Part shown: piece after piece, positions 16,183 through 25,600 of the stretch | Layout of the letters: every line of letters begins with the position of its first letter | Position numbering within the stretch: position 1 is the first letter of the stretch | DNA from: Ferruginibacter sp. | Lineage (GTDB): Bacteria > Bacteroidota > Bacteroidia > Chitinophagales > Chitinophagaceae | Length of the DNA: 64,000 nt | Direction: 5' to 3' | NCBI RefSeq assembly: GCF_028288465.1 | Contig: NZ_JAQBNR010000015.1 | Location: 372,001 to 436,000 of the forward strand | Program-made: the position numbers and the translations under genes | The notes under the pieces: model-generated | The model's database searches: none | Seen by the model: the letters and a program-made list of their open reading frames with translations, nothing else | What the model was told of the DNA's origin: nothing

Positions 16183-17204
16183 ACACTGATATGTTTTTGC
16201 CGGATCACACCTATTGTGATATCATCATTGCCTCTTTTATTGTCTTTGTACAATGCAGCCGCTACTATGGACCCATCACAAAATAAAATTTGCGGGTATT
16301 TTTGAATATCCCATCTTGTGTTGATTCCATCGCTGTGCAGCACCAGTACATCCTGCTTCTCCCATTTATAAATATGATTATTCATAGTGTTGGGTATAGA
16401 ATGACCAATAATACCATTATAGGAAATAAAGGATTTGTTTTTACCTGATATAACTTTTGAAGAAATATTACCTACCCCGCAGTAAGTCATTTCGCAGGTA
16501 CTAAAATCAACTTGGGTAATATTAATCACAGCGCCCCTTGTTTTTCTTATCGCGGCATCTATTGCTATTAACGCATCGTCAGGTGCCATTTTTTGATTTG
16601 CTCTGAAAGACTCAATGGCTTTTACCGATGCCTCCTGGGCATGTATACCATGGCCCAGGCCATCTGCTATAATAAACTTCAGCACACTGCCTTTTAATAT
16701 TACATCCCAACGATCTCCGCAAGCTATTTCGCCTGGCTTGGAAACCATCAGCACCTTAACATCTATTTTTTTTGTGTTTACTATTGCCGGCTTTACCAGG
16801 AATAAACGGGATAATACGATGGTGCCCCAACCTTTTAACGTATACAAATCAAATTCATCTGACAATCTTTTGATGGCGCCCAATCCCTGGCCCAGTGTTT
16901 TGGTAGTGGATATGCCATCCTGCATCATTTTCAGCGGAACACTCATGCCCGGGCCTGAGTCAATACAAATCAGTTCTATGCCGGTATATTGAGTTTCGTC
17001 TTTAATTTTCTTTATAAGTATTTCGCCACCACCTGTTGCGTGTTTCACCAGGTTACTGGTTAACTCAGCAACAATTATTTCCAGTTCAGCCAGCCTGGTG
17101 CCTGCAAAGCCAACCTGCTTCGCTATCTTTTTTATTTCGGACCGTACATAAGCCTGGTATGTTCTGTTGGGCATTGTAACGCAACTATGCGGAGATTCAA
17201 CCAT
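16179..17204 (-). CDS. RsbT-like ATPase fused to SpoIIE/RsbX-type protein phosphatase
   Basis: The protein has 341 residues and two domains. Residues about 10-135 are an anti-sigma-type HATPase (N-box IVAELTSNLVKHATGG, G1 CIDSGPGM, G2 LGQGLGAIKRLSDEF). Residues about 145-335 are a small PP2C domain of the RsbX/SpoIIE group: CGDRWD, IIADGLGHGIHAQEAS, LHSDGI and GNDDITIG provide the metal-binding aspartates. In Bacillus, RsbX dephosphorylates RsbR and RsbS and so resets the stressosome. Here the phosphatase is tethered to a kinase-like switch domain. ATG at 17204 overlaps the end of rsbT by 8 bases and the stop overlaps the next gene by 4, so coupling is tight. Confidence 0.88.
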   Translation of the reverse strand: MVESPHSCVTMPNRTYQAYVRSEIKKIAKQVGFAGTRLAELEIIVAELTSNLVKHATGGGEILIKKIKDETQYTGIELICIDSGPGMSVPLKMMQDGISTTKTLGQGLGAIKRLSDEFDLYTLKGWGTIVLSRLFLVKPAIVNTKKIDVKVLMVSKPGEIACGDRWDVILKGSVLKFIIADGLGHGIHAQEASVKAIESFRANQKMAPDDALIAIDAAIRKTRGAVINITQVDFSTCEMTYCGVGNISSKVISGKNKSFISYNGIIGHSIPNTMNNHIYKWEKQDVLVLHSDGINTRWDIQKYPQILFCDGSIVAAALYKDNKRGNDDITIGVIRQKHISV

Positions 17205-17610
17205 TCTTCCATTTTGTGATACTTATTGTAGTGCCTTTTCCTTTTACAGTTTTAACGTCAAAAATATTTACGAGCCTTTTAGCCCCGGGAAGGCCGAGCC
17301 CGAGGGATTTACCGGTAGTATATCCATCTGTCATAGCCTTATCAATATCCGCTATACCGGGACCATTATCTATAAAGGTTAGCCTTATACCGGTCTGAAG
17401 TGCAGAAATGGTTACTATTTCGCAAATCACTTTTCCCTCTTTTGCGTAAATAAGCATGTTACGTACCAACTCGCTGGCAGCGGTAAGTAATTTAGTTTTG
17501 TTGAGGAGCCCCATTTTAATTTTTTCTGCATATTCATTTACCCTGTTGCGGAAAAAAACCACATCCTGTTCTCTTTTTATTGCAATGGTTTCTTTGTTAA
17601 GTGTTATCAT
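17197..17610 (-). CDS. rsbT: Stressosome serine/threonine kinase RsbT
   Basis: The protein has 137 residues from the ATG at 17610; a TTG at 17625 would add five. It is a single HATPase domain of the GHKL anti-sigma type: N-box TAASELVRNMLIYAKEG, G1 FIDNGPGIADIDKAM and G2 KSLGLGLPGAKRLVNIFDV. These closely follow Bacillus RsbT. RsbT phosphorylates STAS-domain RsbR and RsbS inside the 1.8-MDa stressosome; on release it activates a downstream partner. The usual partner RsbU is absent here. The gene overlaps rsbS by 14 bases. Confidence 0.9.
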   Translation of the reverse strand: MITLNKETIAIKREQDVVFFRNRVNEYAEKIKMGLLNKTKLLTAASELVRNMLIYAKEGKVICEIVTISALQTGIRLTFIDNGPGIADIDKAMTDGYTTGKSLGLGLPGAKRLVNIFDVKTVKGKGTTISITKWKNG

Positions 17611-17995
17611 CCGTGTCGTCAGCAATTACGGTACTGTCAAGTAATAATTTTTCCTGCAAAAGTGCCATTCCCTTTTCAACGTTCAATGCAGTATGCACAC
17701 CGCTTAATGGCAAGCCTAATTCTATCAGCGTAATGGCAACGGCCGGTTGCATACCTACCACCACGGTATGTGCATCCAGTATTTTCGACATTTGTGCAAT
17801 ATTTCCCAATATCCTGCCCATAAATGAATCAACGATATTCACTGCAGAAATATCTATCAACACTCCTTTTGAGGAATGCTTATTAATCATATTTACCAAA
17901 TCGCTTTCAAGGTTCAGGGCTAAACGATCGTATAAGTCTACCTGTATGGTTACCAAAAGGTAGTCGCCCATTTTTAAAATAGGTATCTTGTCCAT
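17597..17995 (-). CDS. rsbS: Stressosome scaffold STAS protein RsbS
   Basis: This is a 132-residue single STAS domain. It begins KIPILKMGDYLLVTIQ and contains LIDISAVNIVDSFMGRIL and VVVGMQPAVAITLIELGLPL, all near-identical in layout to Bacillus RsbS. Ser57 in VDSF corresponds to the RsbS serine phosphorylated by RsbT (Ser59 in Bacillus). RsbS together with RsbR forms the icosahedral core that sequesters RsbT. The C-terminal DSTVIADDTDDNT is an acidic extension beyond the usual end. Spacing from rsbR is 3 bp, so the two are co-translated. Confidence 0.92.
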   Translation of the reverse strand: MDKIPILKMGDYLLVTIQVDLYDRLALNLESDLVNMINKHSSKGVLIDISAVNIVDSFMGRILGNIAQMSKILDAHTVVVGMQPAVAITLIELGLPLSGVHTALNVEKGMALLQEKLLLDSTVIADDTDDNT

Positions 17996-17998
17996 TTA

Positions 17999-18859
17999 TT
18001 AAAATTTAGGCTTTTCTGCAGTTTTTCTTACTTCCAGTTTCAGCATCATAAATGCACTGCGCAGTGCATGGGCCAGCGAGGCTTTTGTGTTGATATTAGC
18101 TAAATCTATTCCAAGGTGTACAATGGTTTGCGCTATTTCGGGACGTATTCCACTAATGATGCACTCTGCACCCATCAACCTGGTTGCACTCACTGTTTTA
18201 ATTAAATGCTGGGCTACCAGTGAATCAACTGCCGGCACACCTGATATATCCAATATAGCAATTGTGCTTTCTGTTTCTACAATTTTCATCAGTAAATTTT
18301 CCATCACTACCTGTGTGCGTGCACTATCCAACGTGCCGATGATCGGCAGGGCTAAAATTCCATCCCACACCCTTATTACCGGCGTGGAAATTTCAGAAAT
18401 TTCACTGGTCTGGCGTAAAATAACTTCCTCCCTGCTGCTGATAAAAGTTTCAAAGGTTAATATGGCCAGGGCGTCTATCAGTTTATTTATTTTTTGCGAA
18501 TCAGCATATGGCACCAGGCCGTCTTTAAATTCTTTTTCCAGCACGCTCAAAAAAGCCTCTTTTAAACTGAAAACAAATACGCCTGTTTCACGTGGTGTAT
18601 ACCCTTGCATAGCCCGGGAAGTGGTAATCTCGGTTAATATTTCGGCCGCCTTTTCAAACTCCGGAGATTCTGTGTTTTGTGAATCCTCCTTTTTTAAAAT
18701 GGAAATGACGGACTGTAAAAATTCTTCTGATTGCTTTCTTATTTCCTGGTTGGAGAGGAGTTCTTCCTTTAAACCATCATCCTGAAGCTGGATATTGATC
18801 CAGGACTCCAACACTGTTTTACTTTTTTTCTGTAGCAGTTGACCTATAGGTGACGCCAT
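17999..18859 (-). CDS. rsbR: Stressosome sensor RsbR paralogue
   Basis: This is a 286-residue protein. The N-terminal helical sensor domain (about 1-150; SWINIQLQDDGLKEELLSNQ, SRAMQGYTPRETGVFVFSL) resembles the RsbRD N-terminal family rather than the globin-like RsbRA domain. A short linker leads to a C-terminal STAS domain (about 155-275) with LDISGVPAVDSLVAQHLI and GIRPEIAQTIVHLGIDL. The two RsbT phosphorylation positions are Ser213 (threonine 171 in Bacillus RsbRA) and Thr245 (threonine 205). It is the first gene of the five-gene operon, with 427 bp of gene-free sequence upstream that should hold the operon promoter. The N-terminal domain would be the signal input, with no visible cofactor ligand. 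Confidence 0.9.
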   Translation of the reverse strand: MASPIGQLLQKKSKTVLESWINIQLQDDGLKEELLSNQEIRKQSEEFLQSVISILKKEDSQNTESPEFEKAAEILTEITTSRAMQGYTPRETGVFVFSLKEAFLSVLEKEFKDGLVPYADSQKINKLIDALAILTFETFISSREEVILRQTSEISEISTPVIRVWDGILALPIIGTLDSARTQVVMENLLMKIVETESTIAILDISGVPAVDSLVAQHLIKTVSATRLMGAECIISGIRPEIAQTIVHLGIDLANINTKASLAHALRSAFMMLKLEVRKTAEKPKF

Positions 18860-19286
18860 AATTTTATTTTTCTTTAGTTTGTAATTTGCATGAAATTATA
18901 TCTTTTCTGTTATCTTTTTTTATACTTTTTTCGGGATATTATTTAACGGTTAACAACATCTCCCCGGCATTAGAAGGGCAGGCTCTGAAAGCAGGTTGCT
19001 CAGGGTATATCTTACCAATGCTACTTTGTCAATCCATTATTGGGTCTGCGTAATGGTCAATAATTATTGTCTGCGTTTTCCGTTTTAAAATAGTTGAGTT
19101 CCCTGTTCCGGATAGCACATCTTGCTATTGGTCAACGCTTGCACCGACGGAGGCTGCAGCGCCGGAAATTAACTTTCAAATTATAGTACTACAATTTTCA
19201 TTTACACTTTGATTAAAAATTCAAGACTTCATTTCCAACAAATGGGTGACCGTTGAATTTGCAATAAGGGGATTATTATACTGTAA
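18860..19286. other. Gene-free interval upstream of the stressosome operon
   Basis: The interval probably contains the promoter of rsbR on the reverse strand. The first 100 bp are very AT-rich. I find no good TTG/TAnnTTTG pair and no Shine-Dalgarno. The GC-rich centre near 19140 has no gene. Confidence 0.35.
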
Positions 19287-22200
19287 TCACAAGTTGTTAC
19301 ATCCGTTTAATGCAAATGTAAAAGTGGCTCCTTTTCCTTTTTTACTTTCAACTGTTATAAAACCCTGGTGGCTTTCCATAATGGAATTTGCAATAAACAA
19401 GCCTATTCCAAAGCCCGGGTAGGTTTGTTCACTTACTCCGCCCACACGATAAAATCTTTCAAAAATATTTTGGTGTTCGTCAACGTCAATACCAATTCCA
19501 TTATCTTTCACACTCACTGAAACGTGATTGGCTTTTGTTTGAAAGATGCGTATCTCAATAATGCCATCCGCCGGCGAATATTTAACTGCATTGGAAACGA
19601 AGTTAATTAAAACCTGGGCTATCTTATCCCTGTCGCAGTTTACGGAACATTTATCATCGTCATAAATTATGATCGACTGTTTCAAATCGGTAAAATAAAA
19701 GTCGGCCACCGTTTCAGCAACCAGTTCATTCAAACTGAAGATTGACTTTTGCAATGTAAGTTTATGTTCTTCAATTCTCGACAGGTCCAGCATTTCGGAA
19801 ATGAGCCTTGTTAATCTTTCTATTTGTCTGTCGATACGCACTAATGAAGTTTTTAACTTACCCCTATCCCGATTTGTATTTTCATCCTCCAGCATCATCA
19901 ATGATAGCTGGATGTATCCTTTAATGGCTGTAACCGGCGTCTTCAATTCGTGGCTCACCATCTTAATAAAGTTACCTTTTCGTTCCTCTTCCTGTTTTAT
20001 CTGCTGAATGTCTGTATTGCTGCCTACCCACATATCGGTCTTTCCATCAGCATTTTTTACAGGTACAGCACGACTTAAATACCACTTATACTTACCTTCC
20101 TTATTTTGTATTCTGTATTCCATTTCAAAAACATCTCCCGAGCCAACAGATTGTTTCCAGTTGGTTCTGCATAGTTCAGCATCGTCTGGATGAACGGCTT
20201 TTAACCATCCCTCACCCTTTAATTCTTCAAAAGTCAACCCGGTAATGTTCATCCAACGCTGATTAAAAAAAGTCATGCTGCCATCTGCACCGGCAGTGGA
20301 TATTTTTTGAGGCATAGCATTGGTAAGCAGCCGGAATTTTATTTCGCTTTCTTCGATTTTCTTTCTTGCCACTACCTGATCAGTAATTTCATGCGCCAAA
20401 GCCATCACACCCGTTATGGTTCCTGCTGCATTCCGCAATGGTTCGTATACAAACTTTACAAACACATCTTCAATCTGGCCATTGCGGGCAATCTTAAGGG
20501 GAAGTTCCTGGACTACAATACTTTCACCCGTGGTATAAACTGTATCCAGTAATTCTTTTACCCCCTGGTTTTTAAATTCCGGCAATACATCAAAGGTGCA
20601 TTTATTAATAACGTCTGCCATGTTGCGGCCCCACATGTATAGCATTTGCCGGTTAACTGTTTCTATTATATATCTTTCTCCCCGCAATATGCAAATCGCT
20701 ACCGGAGCCTGTAGTACAAGTAAACGGAAGCGTTCTTCGCTTTCTTTAATTTTTTCGGATGCGGTTTTTTGTTCGTGTATATCAGTCGTACTGCCCACCC
20801 ACATTTTTATGTTGCCATTTTCTTCTTTAACCGGCGAGGCCAGGTTTAAATGCCATTTATATTCACCTTCTTTATTTAAAACCCGCATCTCCATATTTAA
20901 AACGGTGCCGGTATCTGTGGCTGTTTTAAAGCGGTCTTTAAATTCTTCGAGATCTTCAGGATGTATAATGTTTTGGTACCCGAAATTTTCAAGTTCCATA
21001 AAACTCATTCCTGTATAATCAAGCCAGTTCTTATTATAATAGGTTACTGCGCCGGCAGGGCTGGCATTGGTTATTTTTGCCGGCATCAAATCCGCCATTT
21101 GCCTGAAATGCAATTCGCTTTCTTCAATTCGTTTTTTTGCTATCATCTCCTCAGTTACTTCGTACCCAAAAACCAAAATGGAATAAATTGCTTTATGCTC
21201 ATCATACATAGGTTGATAGCTGAAATTAAAATAGCGTAGTTCAGGGGATAAATTTTCATCACGGGCAAGCATAATAGGGATGTCGATGCCTACATAGGGT
21301 TCACCTGTATTGTACACTTTATCGAGCAGTCTATCAAAGCCCTGGCCTTGAAGCTCGGGCAAAGCTACCAAAATAGGCATACCCTTAATTGCACGTTTAC
21401 CAAAAAGCCCTTGGTATTGTTTGTTTACCAACTCATACACATGATCCGGTCCCCTCAAAGTTGCAACAAACCCCGGGGATGTCATCAGCATATCTTCAAA
21501 CAGCTGAGGTTGTACTTCCATTTTTTTGCGGGCCACAACAAGGCCGGTAACTTCAGTAGCAACTACAGTAATTCCTGTGATCAATCCATTTGTTTCAATG
21601 ATTGGCTGATAAACAAAATTGTAAAATCCCTGGTGTTTTTTTTGATCCCGCTGCATATTAACTTCCAGTTCATTACCATGAAAAGGAATGCCTGTTTGCA
21701 TTACGCTATCAAGCAGTTCCAGGATACCCTGGGTTTTTAATTCGGGCAAGGAATCAAAAATCGGTTTACCAATAAAGCCAGGAGGCTGGTCAACCAGCGC
21801 TAAATAAAAGTTATTGGCAATTTCCACTTTGTAATCGGCACCCTTTAAAATCATGATAGCCACCGGGGCTTGTGTTACCAGCAACCGGAATCGTTCTTCA
21901 CTCTGTTGCAACGCATCCACCGAAAGTTTGCTTTCGTGAATATCAAAACCAACACCGATGTACCCCATGAATGCTCCACCGGGCAGGTACCGTGGATTAC
22001 TTTTAACCATGTGCCACCTGTATTCGCCATCAAACCGTTTCATCCTTATAGCAGGCAAAAAATAGGGGTCCCGTTTTTCAAAAGCATCAGTGTAAGACTC
22101 CAGCATGCCAGGCATATCGTCGGGATGTATGATACCGTACCAGCCGCAGGCCATTGCTGCTTCAGGTGTTTGACCGGTATAATCAAGCCAGGTTTTATTC

Positions 22201-23135
22201 CAGAAACTGATCGTGGCTTCTGCGTTTGGCTCAATGGTAAAAGCAATCAGGGGAATGCAATCTGCCAGCGAGTGGAAACGATCTTCGCTTTCCTGCAGTT
22301 TTTTACTGATCATTACCTGGGGCGTCACTTCCTGTCCCATGATGGTAATGCCCGAAATGGTGTCATCAGCTTCAAGATAAGGCTGAAAAACAAAATTGAA
22401 ATACTCGTCTTTTAATTGTCCGAGCACATCTTTCGGGAATTGTACTTCCTTACCATGATAGGTAATACCAGTTGTAAGCACTTCATCAAGCAAAGCAGGA
22501 AAGGGCGTATCCTGTAATTCAGGCATAATTTCCAGCAACGATTTTCCTTCTATATCCATTCCCTTTCCCCATATTTTTTTTACCCGGTCGTTAGCGAGTA
22601 CGATAATCTTGTCTTTACCTTTTAACACTGCGAACGCAAATTGCGATTTCATCAGCATCATGTTATAGCGCTTTTCACTTTCTTCCAAATGTTTCAATGC
22701 ATTGGTTTTGATTGCCAGTTCTGCAGCCAATGCTTCTCTTTGTGTAACATCCACTACATGCTGAACAATGTATTTTACTTCCATTAACTCATTAAAGACA
22801 GGCGAATGATTGAGGCTCCAATATTTAACTATAAAACCACCGCCCTGTGATGCAGGTTTGGGAATATCATATTTTATAACATCTGTGCTATCTGTTGTTT
22901 TATTGTGTATTACCCGTTGTAAAGAAGAAAAAATGCTACTCACTCCATTGGTAGTTATATCAGCGGGATTATCAGGAAACACACTGAAAAAATTCTGCCC
23001 GGTTATATTTTCCCTGGTTGTAGCAGTATTGTTTAAATAAGCATTGGATGCTGCTACAATATTAAAGGCTGTGTCAATTACTATCATCAACTCTGAAGAC
23101 TGCTCAAAAAATGCTTTAAAATCGGAGGGTTCCAT
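19287..23135 (-). CDS. Eight-PAS-domain sensor histidine kinase
   Basis: This is a 1282-residue cytoplasmic protein without membrane helices or receiver domain. About eight consecutive PAS modules can be followed by their repeated SLAD/LTNAMP-type starts and PAC ends such as GEYRWHMVKSN, GEYKWHLNLASP and GKYKWYLSRAVP: about 1-130, 155-275, 285-405, 413-540, 545-670, 670-795, 800-925 and 925-1045. Two sub-types alternate: one asks for an energy-sensing-like motif (FFNQRWMNITGLTF, YYNKNWLDYTGMSF), the other carries PVAICILRGERY. A HisKA domain follows (MVSHELKTPVTAIKGY, phospho-acceptor His1062) and then HATPase_c (INFVSNAVKYSP, VKDNGIGID, GFGIGLFIANSIM). It is a typical Bacteroidota multi-PAS kinase with unknown ligands. 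It lies on the same strand as the rsb operon but separate from it. Confidence 0.9.
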   Translation of the reverse strand: MEPSDFKAFFEQSSELMIVIDTAFNIVAASNAYLNNTATTRENITGQNFFSVFPDNPADITTNGVSSIFSSLQRVIHNKTTDSTDVIKYDIPKPASQGGGFIVKYWSLNHSPVFNELMEVKYIVQHVVDVTQREALAAELAIKTNALKHLEESEKRYNMMLMKSQFAFAVLKGKDKIIVLANDRVKKIWGKGMDIEGKSLLEIMPELQDTPFPALLDEVLTTGITYHGKEVQFPKDVLGQLKDEYFNFVFQPYLEADDTISGITIMGQEVTPQVMISKKLQESEDRFHSLADCIPLIAFTIEPNAEATISFWNKTWLDYTGQTPEAAMACGWYGIIHPDDMPGMLESYTDAFEKRDPYFLPAIRMKRFDGEYRWHMVKSNPRYLPGGAFMGYIGVGFDIHESKLSVDALQQSEERFRLLVTQAPVAIMILKGADYKVEIANNFYLALVDQPPGFIGKPIFDSLPELKTQGILELLDSVMQTGIPFHGNELEVNMQRDQKKHQGFYNFVYQPIIETNGLITGITVVATEVTGLVVARKKMEVQPQLFEDMLMTSPGFVATLRGPDHVYELVNKQYQGLFGKRAIKGMPILVALPELQGQGFDRLLDKVYNTGEPYVGIDIPIMLARDENLSPELRYFNFSYQPMYDEHKAIYSILVFGYEVTEEMIAKKRIEESELHFRQMADLMPAKITNASPAGAVTYYNKNWLDYTGMSFMELENFGYQNIIHPEDLEEFKDRFKTATDTGTVLNMEMRVLNKEGEYKWHLNLASPVKEENGNIKMWVGSTTDIHEQKTASEKIKESEERFRLLVLQAPVAICILRGERYIIETVNRQMLYMWGRNMADVINKCTFDVLPEFKNQGVKELLDTVYTTGESIVVQELPLKIARNGQIEDVFVKFVYEPLRNAAGTITGVMALAHEITDQVVARKKIEESEIKFRLLTNAMPQKISTAGADGSMTFFNQRWMNITGLTFEELKGEGWLKAVHPDDAELCRTNWKQSVGSGDVFEMEYRIQNKEGKYKWYLSRAVPVKNADGKTDMWVGSNTDIQQIKQEEERKGNFIKMVSHELKTPVTAIKGYIQLSLMMLEDENTNRDRGKLKTSLVRIDRQIERLTRLISEMLDLSRIEEHKLTLQKSIFSLNELVAETVADFYFTDLKQSIIIYDDDKCSVNCDRDKIAQVLINFVSNAVKYSPADGIIEIRIFQTKANHVSVSVKDNGIGIDVDEHQNIFERFYRVGGVSEQTYPGFGIGLFIANSIMESHQGFITVESKKGKGATFTFALNGCNNL

Positions 23136-23796
23136 TTGCTGTAAATATTAGCCTTTTTATGTAAAAAGCTATACACCGTGGGCTATAACAATGCCAACAA
23201 ATAAACAGGGATGCCGGCCGCTTAAATTGACCATCCCATCGCACAAAACAACCGGTACGCTTTAGCGGCAAAAGGCAGCTAACTGTCAGCATGCACAGAG
23301 TGACACATACAATGCATGAGACAAGTCAGCGGGTACCTGCCACCAGGAGCTCAGGGGAAGGATAATTCCTGCCTGCCATCATTGCCGTAAATCAAAATGC
23401 AGATGGCTGGCTTTGGGCAATTGTCGCCCCATGCGGGGCAGGGCTTTATTCCTCGTTTGTTAACCGGAGACAAATGAAGAGGAGAGAAAAATTAATCAGG
23501 TGGTAAGGGCAGCACCGCTGCAGTGTGAATTCTCTTTTTAGTTTTTCGGATTTGCCAGCGACTACAATTCTGGGTGATAAGGGTGTAAAAAAACACTTCA
23601 TAAATGCTGATCAATGAATTCAGGGTAACAACATAATGAGCATGGTGACCTTCATTTATGATTGTACAATCATTCATTTTGAGGAGGGCTGCAGGGCGCT
23701 ATTGCAGGATCGAAGAGTGGAGGCCAGTAACCGGCGAACCAAGGGAGATACGGGTAAATGGTATGATAACAATGCACGGGATCCGTATACAAATTT
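23136..23796. other. Gene-free interval
   Basis: About 660 bp separate the eight-PAS kinase from the receiver-kinase hybrid. I see only imperfect inverted repeats (TCCTC...GAGGA near 23452-23485) and no credible coding frame. Confidence 0.35.
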
Positions 23797-25590
23797 TTAA
23801 TACGGCATCTTGATATGAACTCTGCAACCTTTGCCCGGGCTGCTGTTAATTGATACCTTTCCACTGAAGCATTCTGCCCTGTAAATGATATTTGAAATGC
23901 CAATACCTTGTCTCTTAATTTTTTTATTGAACCCTTTTCCATCATCGGCAACCGTTATTGAAATAAACCCGCCCGTTGCCGTAATGCTTACGTGAATGCT
24001 TTTAGCGTCCGAATATTTACTGGCATTGTTTAAGAGCTCCTGTATTATCCGGTAGATATTAAGTTGCAACTCATGTGGTATAAGGTCCTGTTCCACGGCA
24101 TAGGTGAAACTGGTAAGTATGCCTGTATTTTGGCCCAGCTTGTAAAGCACATCCTGTATCTGTTCCTTAAAATCTATACCCTTCTGCGGGGAAACTAATT
24201 GCTGGCAAAGCTGGCGTATTTCTTCGATGGAAAGATCTATCAGCTGCATGGGGTATTTTATCAACTCTTTTATTCCATCATCTTTTTTACCAGCACTGCC
24301 CAGGTACAATTTACAACCCGCCAATATTTGGTTTACATTATCATGCAGTTCGCGGGCAATAAAATTCCGCTCTTTTTCCTGGCCTTTTAAAACTGCCCGA
24401 ACAATTTTCTTTTGTTCCTGTGTTCTTTGATTCAGTATTTTATTTTCCAGCAACTTTACACTTTCTTCTGCCTGTTTGCGTTCGGTGATATCCTGTAATA
24501 TGCCAAATACCCGGTATGGTTTACCCCGGGTATCAAAGTCGAACCTCCACTCAATATGCCCATATCTTTTTTTGCCATTTTGTAATTTAAACCGGAAATC
24601 AATTTTGCCATCGGTAAAACGTTGCAATGCCTCTGTTAACATTTTTGCTTCACCACCATTGTCAGAACGCATAAAGGATAACAAAATTTCGGTAGAAGGT
24701 TGCACTTCAAATTTGTGCAAATCGAATATCCTGTACAATTCGTCAGACCATGTATGTATATTTTGAATAAGGTCAATTTCCCAATTGGCAATATGGGCTA
24801 TTGCCTGGGCCTCGATTAATCTTATTTCACTTAGCCGTAATGCTTCTTCTGCTTTTTTTCTGTTGGTTATATCCTGCGTGATGGCAAGGTATTGATAGGG
24901 GTGCGCCCTGTCATTTAAAAAAGGAACAATGTGGGTATCTACCCAGTAGATGCTGTCATCTTTTGCCTTGTTGCAAAATTCCCCGGTCCAACTTTTGCCC
25001 TTACTAATATGTGCCCATAAATCTTTAATATAAGTCGCAGGATGGAAGCCGGAGTTAATGATGCGGTGATCCTGGCCGATCAACTCTTCTGCGTTGTATT
25101 TTGAAATCCGGCAAAAGTTTTCATTTGCATATAAAATCATTCCCTTTTTATCGGTAATTGCAACAATCGCTGATTTATCCAGGGCATATTTATAATCCGT
25201 TATTTCTTTCGTTGCTCTTTTTTGAAATAACGCTGTTCTGATAGCAGCAGGCAGCCTGGTCATCCGGTCTTTTAAAATATAATCATCTGCTCCCTGTTTG
25301 ATGATGCCCGCAGCAAATTCTTCCGAAACAGCCCCGGTAACCATTATAAAAGGTATGCCCGGTAATTTTTCCCTTGCAATCTTCAGTGCGTCTGATGAGT
25401 TAAACTGAGGAATAGAATGATCTGACAGGATAACTTCGGGACTAAAGTCATCGAGTGCCTGCAAAAACTTAGCTTTATCCATAGCGAGGCAAAACTCACA
25501 ATCTATTTTTTCTTTTTTCAACAACCGCTGAATAATTTCTGCATCATCGGGATTGTCTTCCAGCATTAATACTTTTAGGTTCGTTTTCAT
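23797..25590 (-). CDS. Hybrid receiver-PAS-PAS-HisKA_3 histidine kinase
   Basis: This is a 597-residue soluble protein and the last gene of the three-gene operon. Residues 1-120 are a receiver domain (VLMLEDNPDDAEII, phospho-acceptor Asp57 in LSDHSIP, then VTGA and the FIMVTGAVS/ILKDR switch). Two PAS/PAC modules lie at about 130-245 and 255-375. The dimerisation domain is of the NarL-associated HisKA_3 type: RNFIARELHDNVNQILAGC, with His416 as acceptor. The HATPase has ELLNNASKYSDAKSI, VADDGKGF and RQGIGISNIIYRAECF. Such receiver-first kinases receive phosphoryl from another kinase and pass it to a LuxR/NarL-type regulator, which is not in this window. It starts 10 bp after the stop of the CheY-like gene, so the two are co-transcribed. 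Confidence 0.88.
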   Translation of the reverse strand: MKTNLKVLMLEDNPDDAEIIQRLLKKEKIDCEFCLAMDKAKFLQALDDFSPEVILSDHSIPQFNSSDALKIAREKLPGIPFIMVTGAVSEEFAAGIIKQGADDYILKDRMTRLPAAIRTALFQKRATKEITDYKYALDKSAIVAITDKKGMILYANENFCRISKYNAEELIGQDHRIINSGFHPATYIKDLWAHISKGKSWTGEFCNKAKDDSIYWVDTHIVPFLNDRAHPYQYLAITQDITNRKKAEEALRLSEIRLIEAQAIAHIANWEIDLIQNIHTWSDELYRIFDLHKFEVQPSTEILLSFMRSDNGGEAKMLTEALQRFTDGKIDFRFKLQNGKKRYGHIEWRFDFDTRGKPYRVFGILQDITERKQAEESVKLLENKILNQRTQEQKKIVRAVLKGQEKERNFIARELHDNVNQILAGCKLYLGSAGKKDDGIKELIKYPMQLIDLSIEEIRQLCQQLVSPQKGIDFKEQIQDVLYKLGQNTGILTSFTYAVEQDLIPHELQLNIYRIIQELLNNASKYSDAKSIHVSITATGGFISITVADDGKGFNKKIKRQGIGISNIIYRAECFSGKVSINSSPGKGCRVHIKMPY

Positions 25591-25600
25591 GGTACATTTT

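Noticed and set aside
21870..22415. 181-codon forward frame inside the eight-PAS kinase gene
   Set aside because: Antisense to well-conserved PAS repeats and aromatic-rich without domain.
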